From assembly GCA_920105625.2 (NCBI GenBank), contig OV050031.1:50734205-50798204 (forward strand): DNA of 64,000 nt. Direction: 5' to 3'. Origin of the DNA: Clusia tigrina. Lineage: Eukaryota > Arthropoda > Insecta > Diptera > Clusiidae. Below, one piece after another: positions 1 to 13,480 of the stretch. The notes beneath the pieces were generated by a model that made no database searches, was not told the origin of the DNA, and was given only the letters and a program-made list of their open reading frames with translations. The position numbers and the translations under genes are program-made. Each line of letters starts with the position of its first letter. Position 1 is the stretch's first letter.

Positions 1-187
1 ACTGTGCGTAATATAACTATCAAAGTTTGCAATATTGAAATACTGTAACTTTTTACTGGAGCGTCATAATACCTTCAAATTTTGTTACCATAAAGTACTA
101 TTGTCAATTTAAAAGATCGGTATAACAGTGCTACCTTTGAGTAAAAAATGAAACACTGATGCAACTTAAAAATTCACTAACTCTTAT
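1..187. repeat. Representative satellite monomer
   Basis: One full monomer, taken from the arbitrary window start to the base before the next ACTGTG/ATTGTG landmark. I counted 54 G or C bases in 187, or 29%. It contains the CAAAGTTTG near-palindrome at about 21-29. The region that forms the seven-base dyad in most monomers is here a variant with TTACCATA on the left arm. The length is close to a nucleosome repeat and to the size of well-known centromeric monomers; any functional reading of that is inference. Confidence 0.95.
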
Positions 188-2056
188 ATTGTGCGTAATA
201 TAACTATCAAAGTTTGCAACATTGAAATGCTGTAACTTTTTACTGGTGCGTCATAAGAACTTGAAACTTTGTGACAATAAAGTACTCTTGTCAATTTCAA
301 ATATCGGCATAACAGTGCTACTCTTGAGTAAAAAATAAAACACTGATGTAACTTCAAAGTTCACTAACTTTTATATTGTGCGTAATATAACTAAAAAAGT
401 TTGCAACATTGAAATACTGTAACTTTTTAATTGTGCTTCATAAAAACTTTAAATTTTGTGACAATAAAGTACTATTGTCAATTTGAGATATCGGTATAAC
501 AGTGCTTCCCTTGAGTAAAAAATGAAACAATGATATAACTTCAAAGTTCACTAACTTTTATACTGTGTGTAACATAACTATCAAAGTTTGCAATATACAA
601 ATGCTGTAACTTTTTAATGGTGCTTCATAAAAACTTTAAATTTTGTGACAATAAAGTACTATTGTCAATTTGAGATATCGGTATAACAGTGCTTCCCTTG
701 AGTAAAAAATGAAACAATGATACAACTTCAAAGTTCACTAACTTTTATACTGTGTGTAACATAACTATCAAAGTTTGCAATATTGAAATGCTGTAACTTT
801 TTACTGGAGCGTCATAAAACCTTGAAATTTTGTGACAATAAAGTACTATTGTCAATTTAAAATATCGGTATAACAGTGCTACCTTTGAGTAAAAAATGAA
901 ACACTGAAGCAACTTAAAAATTCACTAACTTTTATACTGTGCGTAATATAACTATCAAAGTTTGCAACATTGAAATGCTGTAACTTTTTACTGGTGCGTC
1001 ATAAGAACTTGAAATTTTGTGACAATAAAGTTTTCTTGTGAATTTGAAATATCGGTATAAAAGTGCTTCCCTTGAGTAAAGAATGAAACACTGATGCAAC
1101 TTAAATTTCACAATCTTTTATACTGTGCGTAATATAACTATCAAAGTTTGCAACATTGAAATGCTGTAACTTTTTACATGTGCGTCATAAGACCTTGAAA
1201 TTTTTTGACAATAAAGTACTAATGTCAATTTAAAATATCTGTATAACAGTGCTACCTTTGAGTAAAATATGAAACACTGATGCAACTTCAAAATTCACTA
1301 ACTTTTATACCGTGCGTTATATAACTATCAAAGTTTGCAACATTGAAATGCTGTAACTTTTTATTGCAGCGTCATAAAACCTTGAAATTTTGTGACAATA
1401 AAGTACTCTTGTCAGTTTGAAATATCGGTATAACAGTGCTTCCCTTGAGTAAAGAATGAAACACAAATGCAACTTCAAAATTCATTAAATTTTATACTTT
1501 GCGAAATATAACTATCAAAGTTTGCAACATTGAAATGCTGTAACTTTTTATTGCAGCGTCATAAAACCTTGAAATTTTGTGACAATAAAGTACTCTTGTC
1601 AATTTGAAATATCGGTATAACAGTGCTTCCCTTGAGTAAAAAATGAAACACTAATGCAACTTAAAAATTCACAAACTTTTATACTGTGCGTAATATAACT
1701 ATCAAAGTTTGCAACATTGAAATGCTGTAACTTTTTACATGTGCGTCATAAGACCTTGAAACTTTTTGACAATAAAGTACTATTGTCAATTTAAAATATC
1801 GGTATAACAGTGCTATCTTTGAGTAAAAAATGAAACACTGATGCAACTTCAAAATTCACTAAGTTTTACACTGTGCGTTATATAATTATCAAAGTTTGCA
1901 ATATTGAAATGCTGTAGCTTTTTACTGGAGCGTCATAATACCTTGAAATTTTGTGACAATAAAGAACTATTGTCAATTTAAAATATCGGTATAACAGTGC
2001 TACCTTTGAGTATAAAATGAAACACTGATGCAACTTCAAAATTCACTAACTTTTAT
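1..2056. repeat. HOR unit A1, 11-mer
   Basis: Eleven monomers that recur almost base for base from 2057. Diagnostic variants are the CTAAAAAAGTTTGC monomer at 391 (again at 2447 and 4316) and two successive monomers with TTTTTATTGCAGCGTC at about 1361 and 1541. The distance 391 to 2447 is 2056 bp. Confidence 0.9.
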
Positions 2057-3925
2057 ACTGTGCGTAATATAACTATCAAAGTTTGCAATATTGAAATGCT
2101 GTAACTTTTTACTGGAGCGTCATAATACCTTCAAATTTTGTTACCATAAAGTACTATTGTCAATTTAAAAGATCGGTATAACAGTGCTACCTTTGAGTAA
2201 AAAATGAAACACTGATGCAACTTAAAAATTCACTAACTTTTATATTGTGCGTAATATAACTATCAAAGTTTGCAACATTGAAATGCTGTAACTTTTTACT
2301 GGTGCGTCATAAGAACTTGAAACTTTGTGACAATAAAGTACTCTTGTCAATTTCAAATATCGGCATAACAGTGCTACTCTTGAGTAAAAAATAAAACACT
2401 GATGTAACTTCAAAGTTCACTAACTTTTATATTGTGCGTAATATAACTAAAAAAGTTTGCAACATTGAAATACTGTAACTTTTTAATGGTGCTTCATAAA
2501 AACTTTAAATTTTGTGACAATAAAGTACTATTGTCAATTTGAGATATCGGTATAACAGTGCTTCCCTTGAGTAAAAAATGAAACAATGATATAAATTCAA
2601 AGTTCACTAACTTTTATACTGTGTGTAACATAACTATCAAAGTTTGCAATATACAAATGCTGTAACTTTTTAATGGTGCTTCATAAAAACTTTAAATTTT
2701 GTGACAATAAAGTACTATTGTCAATTTAAGATATCGGTATAACAGTGCTTCCCTTGAGTAAAAAATGAAACAATGATACAACTTCAAAGTTCACTAACTT
2801 TTATACTGTGTGTAACATAACTATCAAAGTTTGCAATATTGAAATGCTGTAACTTTTTACTGGAGCGTCATAAAACCTTGAAATTTTGTGACAATAAAGT
2901 ACTATTGTCAATTTAAAATATCGGTATAACAGTGCTACCTTTGAGTAAAAAATGAAACACTGAAGCAACTTAAAAATTCACTAACTTTTATACTGTGCGT
3001 AATATAACTATCAAAGTTTGCAACATTGAAATGCTGTAACTTTTTACTGGTGCGTCATAAGAATTTGAAATTTTGTGACAATAAAGTTTTCTTGTGAATT
3101 TGAAATATCGGTATAAAAGTGCTTCCCTTGAGTAAAGAATGAAACACTGATGCAACTTAAATTTCACAATCTTTTATACTGTGCGTAATATAACTATCAA
3201 AGTTTGCAACATTGAAATGCTGTAACTTTTTACATGTGCGTCATAAGACCTTGAAATTTTTTGACAATAAAGTACTAATGTCAATTTAAAATATCTGTAT
3301 AACAGTGCTACCTTTGAGTAAAATATGAAACACTGATGCAACTTCAAAATTCACTAAATTTTATACCGTGCGTTATATAACTATCAAAGTTTGCAACATT
3401 GAAATGCTGTAACTTTTTATTGCAGCGTCATAAAACCTTGAAATTTTGTGACAATAAAGTACTCTTGTCAGTTTGAAATATCGGTATAACAGTGCTTCCC
3501 TTGAGTAAAGAATGAAACACAAATGCAACTTCAAAATTCATTAAATTTTATACTTTGCGAAATATAACTATCAAAGTTTGCAACATTGAAATGCTGTAAC
3601 TTTTTACATGTGCGTCATAAGACCTTGAAACTTTTTGACAATAAAGTACTATTGTCAATTTAAAATATCGGTATAACAGTGCTATCTTTGAGTAAAAAAT
3701 GAAACACTGATGCAACTTCAAAATTCACTAAGTTTTACACTGTGCGTTATATAATTATCAAAGTTTGCAATATTGAAATGCTGTAGCTTTTTACTGGAGC
3801 GTCATAATACCTTGAAATTTTGTGACAATAAAGAACTATTGTCAATTTAAAATATCGGTATAACAGTGCTACCTTTGAGTATAAAATGAAACACTGATGC
3901 AACTTCAAAATTCACTAACTTTTAT
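2057..3925. repeat. HOR unit A1, 10-mer copy (one monomer lost)
   Basis: This is the next copy of the preceding unit, but 1869 bp long, or 10 monomers. The two adjacent TTTTTATTGCAGCGTC monomers of the first copy are reduced to one here (about 3420), so one monomer was removed in phase. This is the expected result of unequal crossover between neighbouring monomers. The rest aligns with only scattered substitutions. Confidence 0.88.
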
Positions 3926-5250
3926 ACTGTGCGTAATATAACTATCAAAGTTTGCAATATTGAAATGCTGTAACTTTTTACTGGAGCGTCATAATACCTT
4001 CAAATTTTGTTACCATAAAGTACTATTGTCAATTTAAAAGATCGGTATAACAGTGCTACCTTTGAGTAAAAAATGAAACACTGATGCAACTTAAAAATTC
4101 ACTAACTTTTATATTGTGCGTAATATAACTATCAAAGTTTGCAACATTGAAATGCTGTAACTTTTTACTGGTGCGTCATAAGAACTTGAAACTTTGTGAC
4201 AATAAAGTACTCTTGTCAATTTCAAATATCGGCATAACAGTGCTACTCTTGAGTAAAAAATAAAACACTGATGTAACTTCAAAGTTCACTAACTTTTATA
4301 TTGTGCGTAATATAACTAAAAAAGTTTGCAACATTGAAATACTGTAACTTTTTAATGGTGCTTCATAAAAACTTTAAATTTTGTGACAATAAAGTACTAT
4401 TGTCAATTTGAGATATCGGTATAACAGTGCTTCCCTTGAGTAAAAAATGAAACAATGATATAACTTCAAAGTTCACTAACTTTTATACTGTGTGTAACAT
4501 AACTATCAAAGTTTGCAATATACAAATGCTGTAACTTTTTAATGGTGCTTCATAAAAACTTTAAATTTTGTGACAATAAAGTACTATTGTCAATTTGAGA
4601 TATCGGTATAACAGTGCTTCCCTTGAGTAAAAAATGAAACAATGATACAACTTCAAAGTTCACTAACTTTTATACTGTGTGTAACATAACTATCAAAGTT
4701 TGCAATATTGAAATGCTGTAACTTTTTACTGGAGCGTCATAAAACCTTGAAATTTTGTGACAATAAAGTACTATTGTCAATTTAAAATATCGGTATAACA
4801 GTGCTACCTTTGAGTAAAAAATGAAACACTGAAGCAACTTAAAAATTCACTAACTTTTATACTGTGCGTAATATAACTATCAAAGTTTGCAACATTGAAA
4901 TGCTGTAACTTTTTACTGGTGCGTCATAAGAATTTGAAATTTTGTGACAATAAAGTTTTCTTGTGAATTTGAAATATCGGTATAAAAGTGCTTCCCTTGA
5001 GTAAAGAATGAAACACTGATGCAACTTAAATTTCACAATCTTTTATACTGTGCGTAATATAACTATCAAAGTTTGCAACATTGAAATGCTGTAACTTTTT
5101 ACATGTGCGTCATAAGACCTTGAAATTTTTTGACAATAAAGTACTAATGTCAATTTAAAATATCTGTATAACAGTGCTACCTTTGAGTAAAATATGAAAC
5201 ACTGATGCAACTTCAAAATTCACTAACTTTTATACCGTGCGTTATATAAC
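3926..5250. repeat. HOR unit A1, partial third copy
   Basis: Follows the same order of monomer variants as 2057-3380, then departs near 5250, where a CAAAGTGTGC and CTGTTTACTGG monomer replaces the expected one. I place the break by eye to within one monomer. Confidence 0.8.
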
Positions 5251-8200
5251 TATCAAAGTGTGCAACATTGAAATGCTGTAACTGTTTACTGGAGCGTCAT
5301 AAAACCTTGAAATTTTGTGACAATAAAGTTTTCTTGTGAATTTGAAATATCGGTATAAAAGTGCTTCCCTTGAGTAAAGAATGAAACACTGATGCAACTT
5401 AAATTTCACAAACTTTTATACTGTGCGTAATATAACTATCAAAGTTTGCAACATTGAAATGCTGTAACTTTTTACATGTGCGTCATAAGAAATTGAAATA
5501 TTTTGACAATAAAGTACTATTGTCAATTTAAAATATCGGTATAACAGTGCTACCTTTGAGTAAAAAATGAAACACTGAAGCAACTTAAAAATTCACTAAC
5601 TTTTATACTGTGCGTAATATAACTATCAAAGTTTGCAACATTGAAATGCTGTAACTTTCTACTGGTGCGTTATAAGAACTTGAAATTTTGTGACAATAAA
5701 GTTTTCGTGTGAATTTAAAATATCGGTATAAAAGTGCTTCCCTTGAGTAAAGAATGAAACACTGATGCAACTTAAATTTCACAAACTTTTATACTGTGCG
5801 TAATATAACTATTAAAGTTTGCAACATTGAAATGCTGTAACCTTTTACATGTGCGTCATAATACCTTGAAATTTTTTGACAATAAAGTACTATTGTCAAT
5901 ATAAAATATCGGTGTAACAGTGCTACTCTTGAGTAAAAAATAAAACACTGATGTAACTTCAAAGTTCACTAACTTTTATATTGTGCGTAATATAACTAAA
6001 AAAGTTTGCAACATTGAAATGCTGTAACTTTTTAATGGTGCTTCATAAAAACTTTAAATTTTGTGACAATAAAGTACTATTGTCAATTTGAGATATCGGT
6101 ATAACAGTGCTTCCCTTGAGTAAAAAATGAAACAATGATACAACTTCAAAGTTCACTAACTTTTATACTGTGTGTAACATAATTATCAAAGTTTGCAATA
6201 TTGAAATGCTGTAACTTTTTACTGGAGCGTCATAAAACCTTGAAATTTTGTGACAATAAAGTACTATTGTCAATTTAAAATATCGGTATAACAATGCTAC
6301 CTTTGAGTAAAAAATGAAACACTGATGTAACTAAAAAATTCACAAACTTTTATACTGTGAGTAATATAACTATCAAAGTTTGCAACATTGAAATGCTGTA
6401 ACTTTTTACTGGTGCGTCATAAGAACTTGAAATTTTGTGGCAATAAAGTTTTCTTGTGAATTTGAAATATCGGTATAAAAGTGCTTCCCTTGAGTAAAGA
6501 ATGAAACACTGATGCAACTTAAATTTCACAATCTTTTATACTGTGCGTAATATAACTATCAAAGTTTGCAACATTGAAATGCTGTAACTTTTTACATGTG
6601 CGTCATAAGACCTTGAAATTTTTTGACAATAAAGTACTAATGTCAATTTAAAATATCGGTATAACAGTGCTACCTTTGAGTAAAAAATGAAACACTGAAG
6701 CAACTTAAAAATTCACTAACTTTTATACTGTGCGTAATATAACTATCAAAGTTTGCAACATTGAAATGCTGTAACTTTTTACTGGTGCTTCATAAAACCT
6801 CAAAATTTTGTGAAAATAAAGTACTCTTGTCACTTTCAAATATCGGCATAACAGTGCTACTCTTGAGTAAAAAATAAAACACTGATGTAACTTCAAAATT
6901 CACTAACTTTTATATTGTGCGTAATATAACTAAAAAAGTTTGCAACATTGAAATGCTGTAACTTTTTAATGGTGCATCATAAAAACTTTAAATTTTGTGA
7001 CAATAAAGTACTATTGTCAATTTGAGATATCGGTATAACAGTGCTTCCCTTGAGTAAAAAATGAAACAATGATACAACTTCAAAGTTCACTAACTTTTAT
7101 ACTGTGTGTAACATAATTATCAAAGTTTGCAATATTGGAATGCTGTAACTTTTTACTGGAGCGTCATAAAACCTTGAAATTTTGTGACAATAAAGTACTA
7201 TTGTCAATTTAAAATATCGGTATAACAGTGCTACCTTTGAGTAAAAAATGAAACACTGAAGCAACTTAAAAATTCACTAACTTTTATACTGTGCGTAATA
7301 TAACTATCAAAGTTTGCAACATTGAAATGCTGTAACTTTTTACTGGTGCGTCATAAGAACTTGAAATTTTGTGACAATAAAGTTTTCTTGTGAATTTGAA
7401 ATATCGGTATAAAAGTGCTTCCCTTGAGTAAAGAATGAAACACTGATGCAACTTAAATTTCACAATCTTTTATACTGTGCGTAATATAACTATCAAAGTT
7501 TGCAACATTGAAATGCTGTAACTTTTTACATGTGCGTCATAATACCTTGAAATTTTTTGACAATAAAGTACTAATGTCAATTTAAAATATCTGTATAACA
7601 GTGCTACCTTTGAGTAAAATATGAAACACTGATGCAACTTCAAAATTCACTAAGTTTTATACCGTGCGTTATATAACTATCAAAGTTTGCAACATTGAAA
7701 TGCTGTAACTGTTTACTGGAGCGTCATAAAACCTTGAAATTTTGTGACAATAAAGTTTTCTTGTGAATTTTAAATATCGGTATAAAAGTGCTTCCCTTGA
7801 GTAAAGAATGAAACACTGATGCAACTTAAATTTCACAAACTTTTATACTGTGCGTAATATAACTATCAAAGTTTGCAACATTGAAATGCTGTAACTTTTT
7901 ACATGTGCGTCATAAGACCTTGAAATTTTTTGACAATAAAGTACTATTGTCAATTTAAAATATCGGTATAACAGTGCTACCTTTGAGTAAAAAATGAAAC
8001 ACTGATGCAACTTCAAAATTCATTAAATTTTATACTGTGCGAAATGTAACTATCAAAGTTTGCAACATTGAAATGCTGTAACTGTTTACTGGAGCGTCAT
8101 AATACCTTGAAATTTTGTGACAATAAAGTATTTTTGTCAATTTAAAATATCGGTATAACAGTGCTACCCTTGAGTAAAAATGAAACACTGATGAAACTTC

Positions 8201-8680
8201 AAAATTCACTAACTTTTATACTGTGCGTAATATAACTATCAAAGTTTGCAACATTGAAATGCTGTAACTTTTTGCTGGTGCGTCATAACAACTTGAAATT
8301 TTGTGACAATAAAGTACTCTTGTCAATTTCAAATATCGGCATAACAGTGCTACTCTTGAGTAAAAAATAAAACACTGATGTAATTTCAAATTTCACTAAC
8401 TTTTATATTGTGCGTAATATAACTAAAAAAGTTTGCAACATTGAAATGCTGTAACTTTTTAATGGTGCTTCATAAAAACTTTAAATTTTGTGACAATAAA
8501 GTACTATTGTCAATTTGAGATATCGGTATAACAGTGCTTCCCTTGAGTAAAAAATGAAACAATGATACAACTTCAAAGTTCACTAACTTTTATACTGTGT
8601 GTAACATAACTATCAATGTTTGCAATATTGAAATGCTGTAACTTTTTACTGGAGCGTCATAAAACCTTGAAATTTTGTGA
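5251..8680. repeat. Irregular satellite segment
   Basis: Monomers of the block A family in a scrambled order. The CTAAAAAAGTTTGC variant occurs at 5996, 6930 and 8423, giving spacings of 934 bp (5 monomers) and 1493 bp (8 monomers) instead of a fixed unit. Several short runs resemble parts of the flanking HORs, so this looks like a zone of repeated recombination between HOR forms. I see no genes or non-satellite sequence. Confidence 0.75.
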
Positions 8681-11107
8681 CATTAAAGTACTATTGACAA
8701 TTTAAAATATCGGTATAACAGTGCTACCTTTGAGTAAAAAATGAAACACTGAAGCAACTTAAAAATTCACTAACTTTTATACTGTGCGTAATATAACTAT
8801 CAAAGTTTGCAACATTGAAATGCTGTAACTTTTTACTGGTGCGTCATAAGAACTTGAAATTTTGTGACAATAAAGTGTTCTTGTGAATTTGAAATATCGG
8901 TATAAAAGTGCTTCCCTTGAGTAAAGAATGAAACACTGATGCAACTTAAATTTCACAAACTTTTATACTGTGCGTAATATAACTATCAAAGTTTGCAACA
9001 TTGAAATGCTGTAACTTTTTACATGTGCATCATAAGACCTTGAAATTTTTTGACAATAAAGTACTATTGTCAATTTAAAATATCGGTATAACAGTGCTAC
9101 CTTTGAGTAAAAAATGAAACACTGATGCAACTTCAAAATTCATTAAATTTTATACTGTGCGAAATGTAACTATCAAAGTTTGCAACATTGAAATGCTGTA
9201 ACTTTTTACTGGAGCGTCATAATACCTTGAAATTTTGTGACAATAAAGTATTTTTGTCAATTTAAAATATCGGTATAACAGTGCTACCCTTGAGTAAAAA
9301 TGAAACACTGATGAAACTTCAAAATTCACTAACTTTTATACTGTGCGTATTATAACTATCAAAGTTTGCAACATTGAAATGCTGTAACTTTTTGCTGGTG
9401 CGTCATAACAACTTGAAATTTTGTGACAATAAAGTACTCTTGTCAATTTGAAATATCGGTATAACAGTGCTACCTTTGAGTAAAAAATGAAACACTGATG
9501 CAACTTAAAAATTCACTAACTTTTATACTGTGCGTAATATAATTATCAAAGTTTGCAATATTGAAATGCTGTAACTTTTTAATGGTGCTTCATAAAAACT
9601 TTAAATTTTGTGACAATAAAGTACTATTGTCAATTTGAGATATCGGTATAACAGTGCTTCCCTTGAGTAAAAAATGAAACAATGATACAACTTCAAAGTT
9701 CACTAACTTTTATACTGTGTGTAACATAACTATCAAAGTTTGCAACATTGAAATGCTGTATCTTTTTACTGGAGCGTCAGAAAACCTTGAAATTTTGAAC
9801 AAATAAAGTACTATTGTCAATTTAAAATATAGATATAACAGTGCTACCTTTGAATAAAAAATGAAACACTGAAGCAACTTAAAAATTCACTAACTTTTAT
9901 ACTGTGCGTAATATAACTATCAAAGTTTACAATATTGAAACGCTGTAACTTTTTACTGGTGCGTCATAAGAACTTGAAATTATGTGACAATAAAGTTTTC
10001 TTGTGAATTTGAAATATCGGTATAAAAGTGCTTCCCTTGAGTAAAGAATGAAACACTGATGCAACTTAAATTTCACAATCTTTTATACTGTGCGTAATAT
10101 AACTATCAAAGTTTGCAACATTGAAATGCTGTAACTTTGTACATGTGCGTCATAAGACCTTGAAATTTTTTGACAATAAAGTACTAATGTCAATTTAAAA
10201 TATCTGTATAACAGAGCTACCTTTGAGTAAAATATGAAACACTGATGCAACTTCAAAATTCACTAAGTTTTATACTGTGCGTTATACAACTATCAAAGTT
10301 TGCAACATTGAAATGCTATAACTGTTTACTGGAGCGTCATAAAACCTTGAAATTTTGTGACAATAAAGACTTCTTGTGAATTTGAAATATCGGTATAAAA
10401 GTGCTTCCCTTGAGTAAAGAATGATACACTGATGCAACTTAAATTTCACAAACTTTTATACTGTGCGTAATATAACTATCAAAGTTTGCAACATTGAAAT
10501 GCTGTAACTTTTTACATGTGCGTCATAAGACCTTGAAAGTTTTTGACAATAAAGTACTATTGTCAATTTAAGATATCGGTATAACAGTGCTACCTTTGAG
10601 TAAAAAATGAAACACTGATGCAACTTCAAAATTCATTAAATTTTATGCTGTGCGAAATGTAACTATCAAAGTTTGCAACATTGAAATGCTGTAACTGTTT
10701 ACTGGAGCGTCATAAAACCTTGAAATTTTGTGACAATAAAGTACTATTGTCAATTTAAAATATTGGTATAACACTGCTACCTTTGAGTAAAAAATGAAAC
10801 ACTGAAGCAACTTAAAAATTCACTAGCTTTTATACTGTGCGTAATATAACTATCAAAGTTTGCAACATTGAAATGCTGTAACTTTTTACTGGTGCGTCAT
10901 AAGAACTTGAAATTTTGTGACAATAAAGTACTCTTGTCAATTTGAAATATGGGTATAACAGTGCTTCCCTTGAGTAAATGATGAAACACTGATGCAACTT
11001 AAAAATTCTCAAACTTTTATACTGTGCGTAATATGACTATCAAAGTTTGCAACATTGAAATGCTGTAACTTTTTACTGGAGCGTCATAAAACCTTGAAAT
11101 TTTGTGA
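8681..11107. repeat. HOR unit A2, 13-mer
   Basis: A 2427-bp unit of 13 monomers. The marker CATTAAAGTACTATTGAC occurs at 8681 and again at 11108, and a TTCACTAGC monomer near 10827 recurs 2427 bp later. Includes monomers with the 10-A-to-T style variant GTATTTTTGTC and a recurring loss of one A in GAGTAAAAATG. Confidence 0.85.
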
Positions 11108-13480
11108 CATTAAAGTACTATTGACAATTTAAAATATCGGTATAACAGTGCTACCTTTGAGTAAAAAATGAAACACTGAAGCAACTTAAAAATTCACTAA
11201 CTTTTATACTGTGCGTAATATAACTATCAAAGTTTGCAACATTGAAATGCTGTAACTTTTTACTGGTGCGTCATAAGAACTTGAAATTTTGTGACAATAA
11301 AGTGTTCTTGTGAATTTGAAATATCGGTATAAAAGTGCTTCCCTTGAGTAAAGAATGAAACACTGATGCAACTTAAATTTCACAAACTTTTATACTGTGC
11401 GTAATATAACTATCAAAGTTTGCAACATTGAAATGCTGTAACTTTTTACATGTGCATCATAAGACCTTGAAATTTTTTGACAATAAAGTACTATTGTCAA
11501 TTTAAAATATCGGTATAACAGTGCTACCTTTGAGTAAAAAATGAAACACTGATGCAACTTCAAAATTCATTAAATTTTATACTGTGCGAAATGTAACTAT
11601 CAAAGTTTGCAACATTGAAATGCTGTAACTGTTTACTGGAGCGTCATAATACCTTGAAATTTTGTGACAATAAAGTATTTTTGTCAATTTAAAATATCGG
11701 TATAACAGTGCTACCCTTGAGTAAAAATGAAACACTGATGAAACTTCAAAATTCACTAACTTTTATACTGTGCGTATTATAACTATCAAAGTTTGCAACA
11801 TTGAAATGCTGTAACTTTTTGCTGGTGCGTCATAACAACTTGAAATTTTGTGACAATAAAGTACTCTTGTCAATTTGAAATATCGGTATAACAGTGCTAC
11901 CTTTGAGTAAAAAATGAAACACTGATGCAACTTAAAAATTCACTAACTTTTATACTGTGCGTAATATAATTATCAAAGTTTGCAATATTGAAATGCTGCA
12001 ACTTTTTAATGGTGCTTCATAAAAACTTTAAATTTTGTGACAATAAAGTACTATTGTCAATTTGAGATATCGGTATAACAGTGCTTCCCTTGAGTAAAAA
12101 ATGAAACAATGATACAACTTCAAAGTTCACTAACTTTTATACTGTGTGTAACATAACTATCAAAGTTTGCAATATTGAAATGCTGTAACTTTTTACTGGA
12201 GCGTCATAAAACCTTGAAATTTTGTGAAAATAAAGTACTATTGTCAATTTAAAATATCGGTATAACAGTGCTACCTTTGAATAAAAAATGAAACACTGAA
12301 GCAACTTAAAAATTCACTAACTTTTATACTGTGCGTAATATAACTATCAAAGTTTACAACATTGAAACGCTGTAACTTTTTACTGGTGCGTCATAAGAAC
12401 TTGAAATTATGTGACAATAAAGTTTTCTTGTGAATTTGAAATATCGGTATAAAAGTGCTTCCCTTGAGTAAAGAATGAAACACTGATGCAACTTAAATTT
12501 CACAATCTTTTATACTGTGCGTAATATAACTATCAAAGTTTGCAACATTGAAATGCTGTAACTTTGTACATGTGCGTCATAAGACCTTGAAATTTTTTGA
12601 CAATAAAGTACTAATGTCAATTTAAAATATCTGTATAACAGAGCTACCTTTGAGTAAAATATGAAACACTGATGCAACTTCAAAATTCACTAAGTTTTAT
12701 ACTGTGCGTTATACAACTATCAAAGTTTGCAACATTGAAATGCTATAACTGTTTACTGGAGCGTCATAAAACCTTGAAATTTTGTGACAATAAAGACTTC
12801 TTGTGAATTTGAAATATCGGTATAAAAGTGCTTCCCTTGAGTAAAGAATGATACACTGATGCAACTTAAATTTCACAAACTTTTATACTGTGCGTAATAT
12901 AACTATCAAAGTTTGCAACATTGAAATGCTGTAACTTTTTACATGTGCGTCATAAGACCTTGAAAGTTTTTGACAATAAAGTACTATTGTCAATTTAAGA
13001 TATCGGTATAACAGTGCTACCTTTGAATAAAAAATGAAACACTGATGCAACTTCAAAATTCATTAAATTTTATGCTGTGCGAAATGTAACTATCAAAGTT
13101 TGCAACATTGAAATGCTGTAACTGTTTACTGGAGCGTCATAAAACCTTGAAATTTTGTGACAATAAAGTACTATTGTCAATTTAAAATATTGGTATAACA
13201 CTGCTACCTTTGAGTAAAAAATGAAACACTGAAGCAACTTAAAAATTCACTAGCTTTTATACTGTGCGTAATATAACTATCAAAGTTTGCAACATTGAAA
13301 TGCTGTAACTTTTTACTGGTGCGTCATAAGAACTTGAAATTTTGTGACAATAAAGTACTCTTGTCAATTTGAAATATGGGTATAACAGTGCTTCCCTTGA
13401 GTAAATGATGAAACACTGATGCAACTTAAAAATTCTCAAACTTTTATACTGTGCGTAATATGACTATCAAAGTTTGCAAC
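11108..13480. repeat. HOR unit A2, second 13-mer copy
   Basis: Repeats the unit at 8681 with a 2427-bp offset and few substitutions. The match ends at about 13480. There the monomer reads TTTTTACATGTGCG where the first copy has TTTTTACTGGAGCG, and the array switches to the 14-mer form. Confidence 0.82.

Noticed and set aside
10830..11012. Recurring minus-strand frames of 60-62 codons (for example 10830, 13257, 15872, 18487, 21284, 30075, 32128, 36192, 38016, 46538, 56272, 60101)
   Set aside because: They recur at HOR spacing because the same monomer pair lacks stops. They span monomer joints, have no start context of note and are lost through trivial changes (an 11-bp slip at 27421). They are satellite read-through, not genes.
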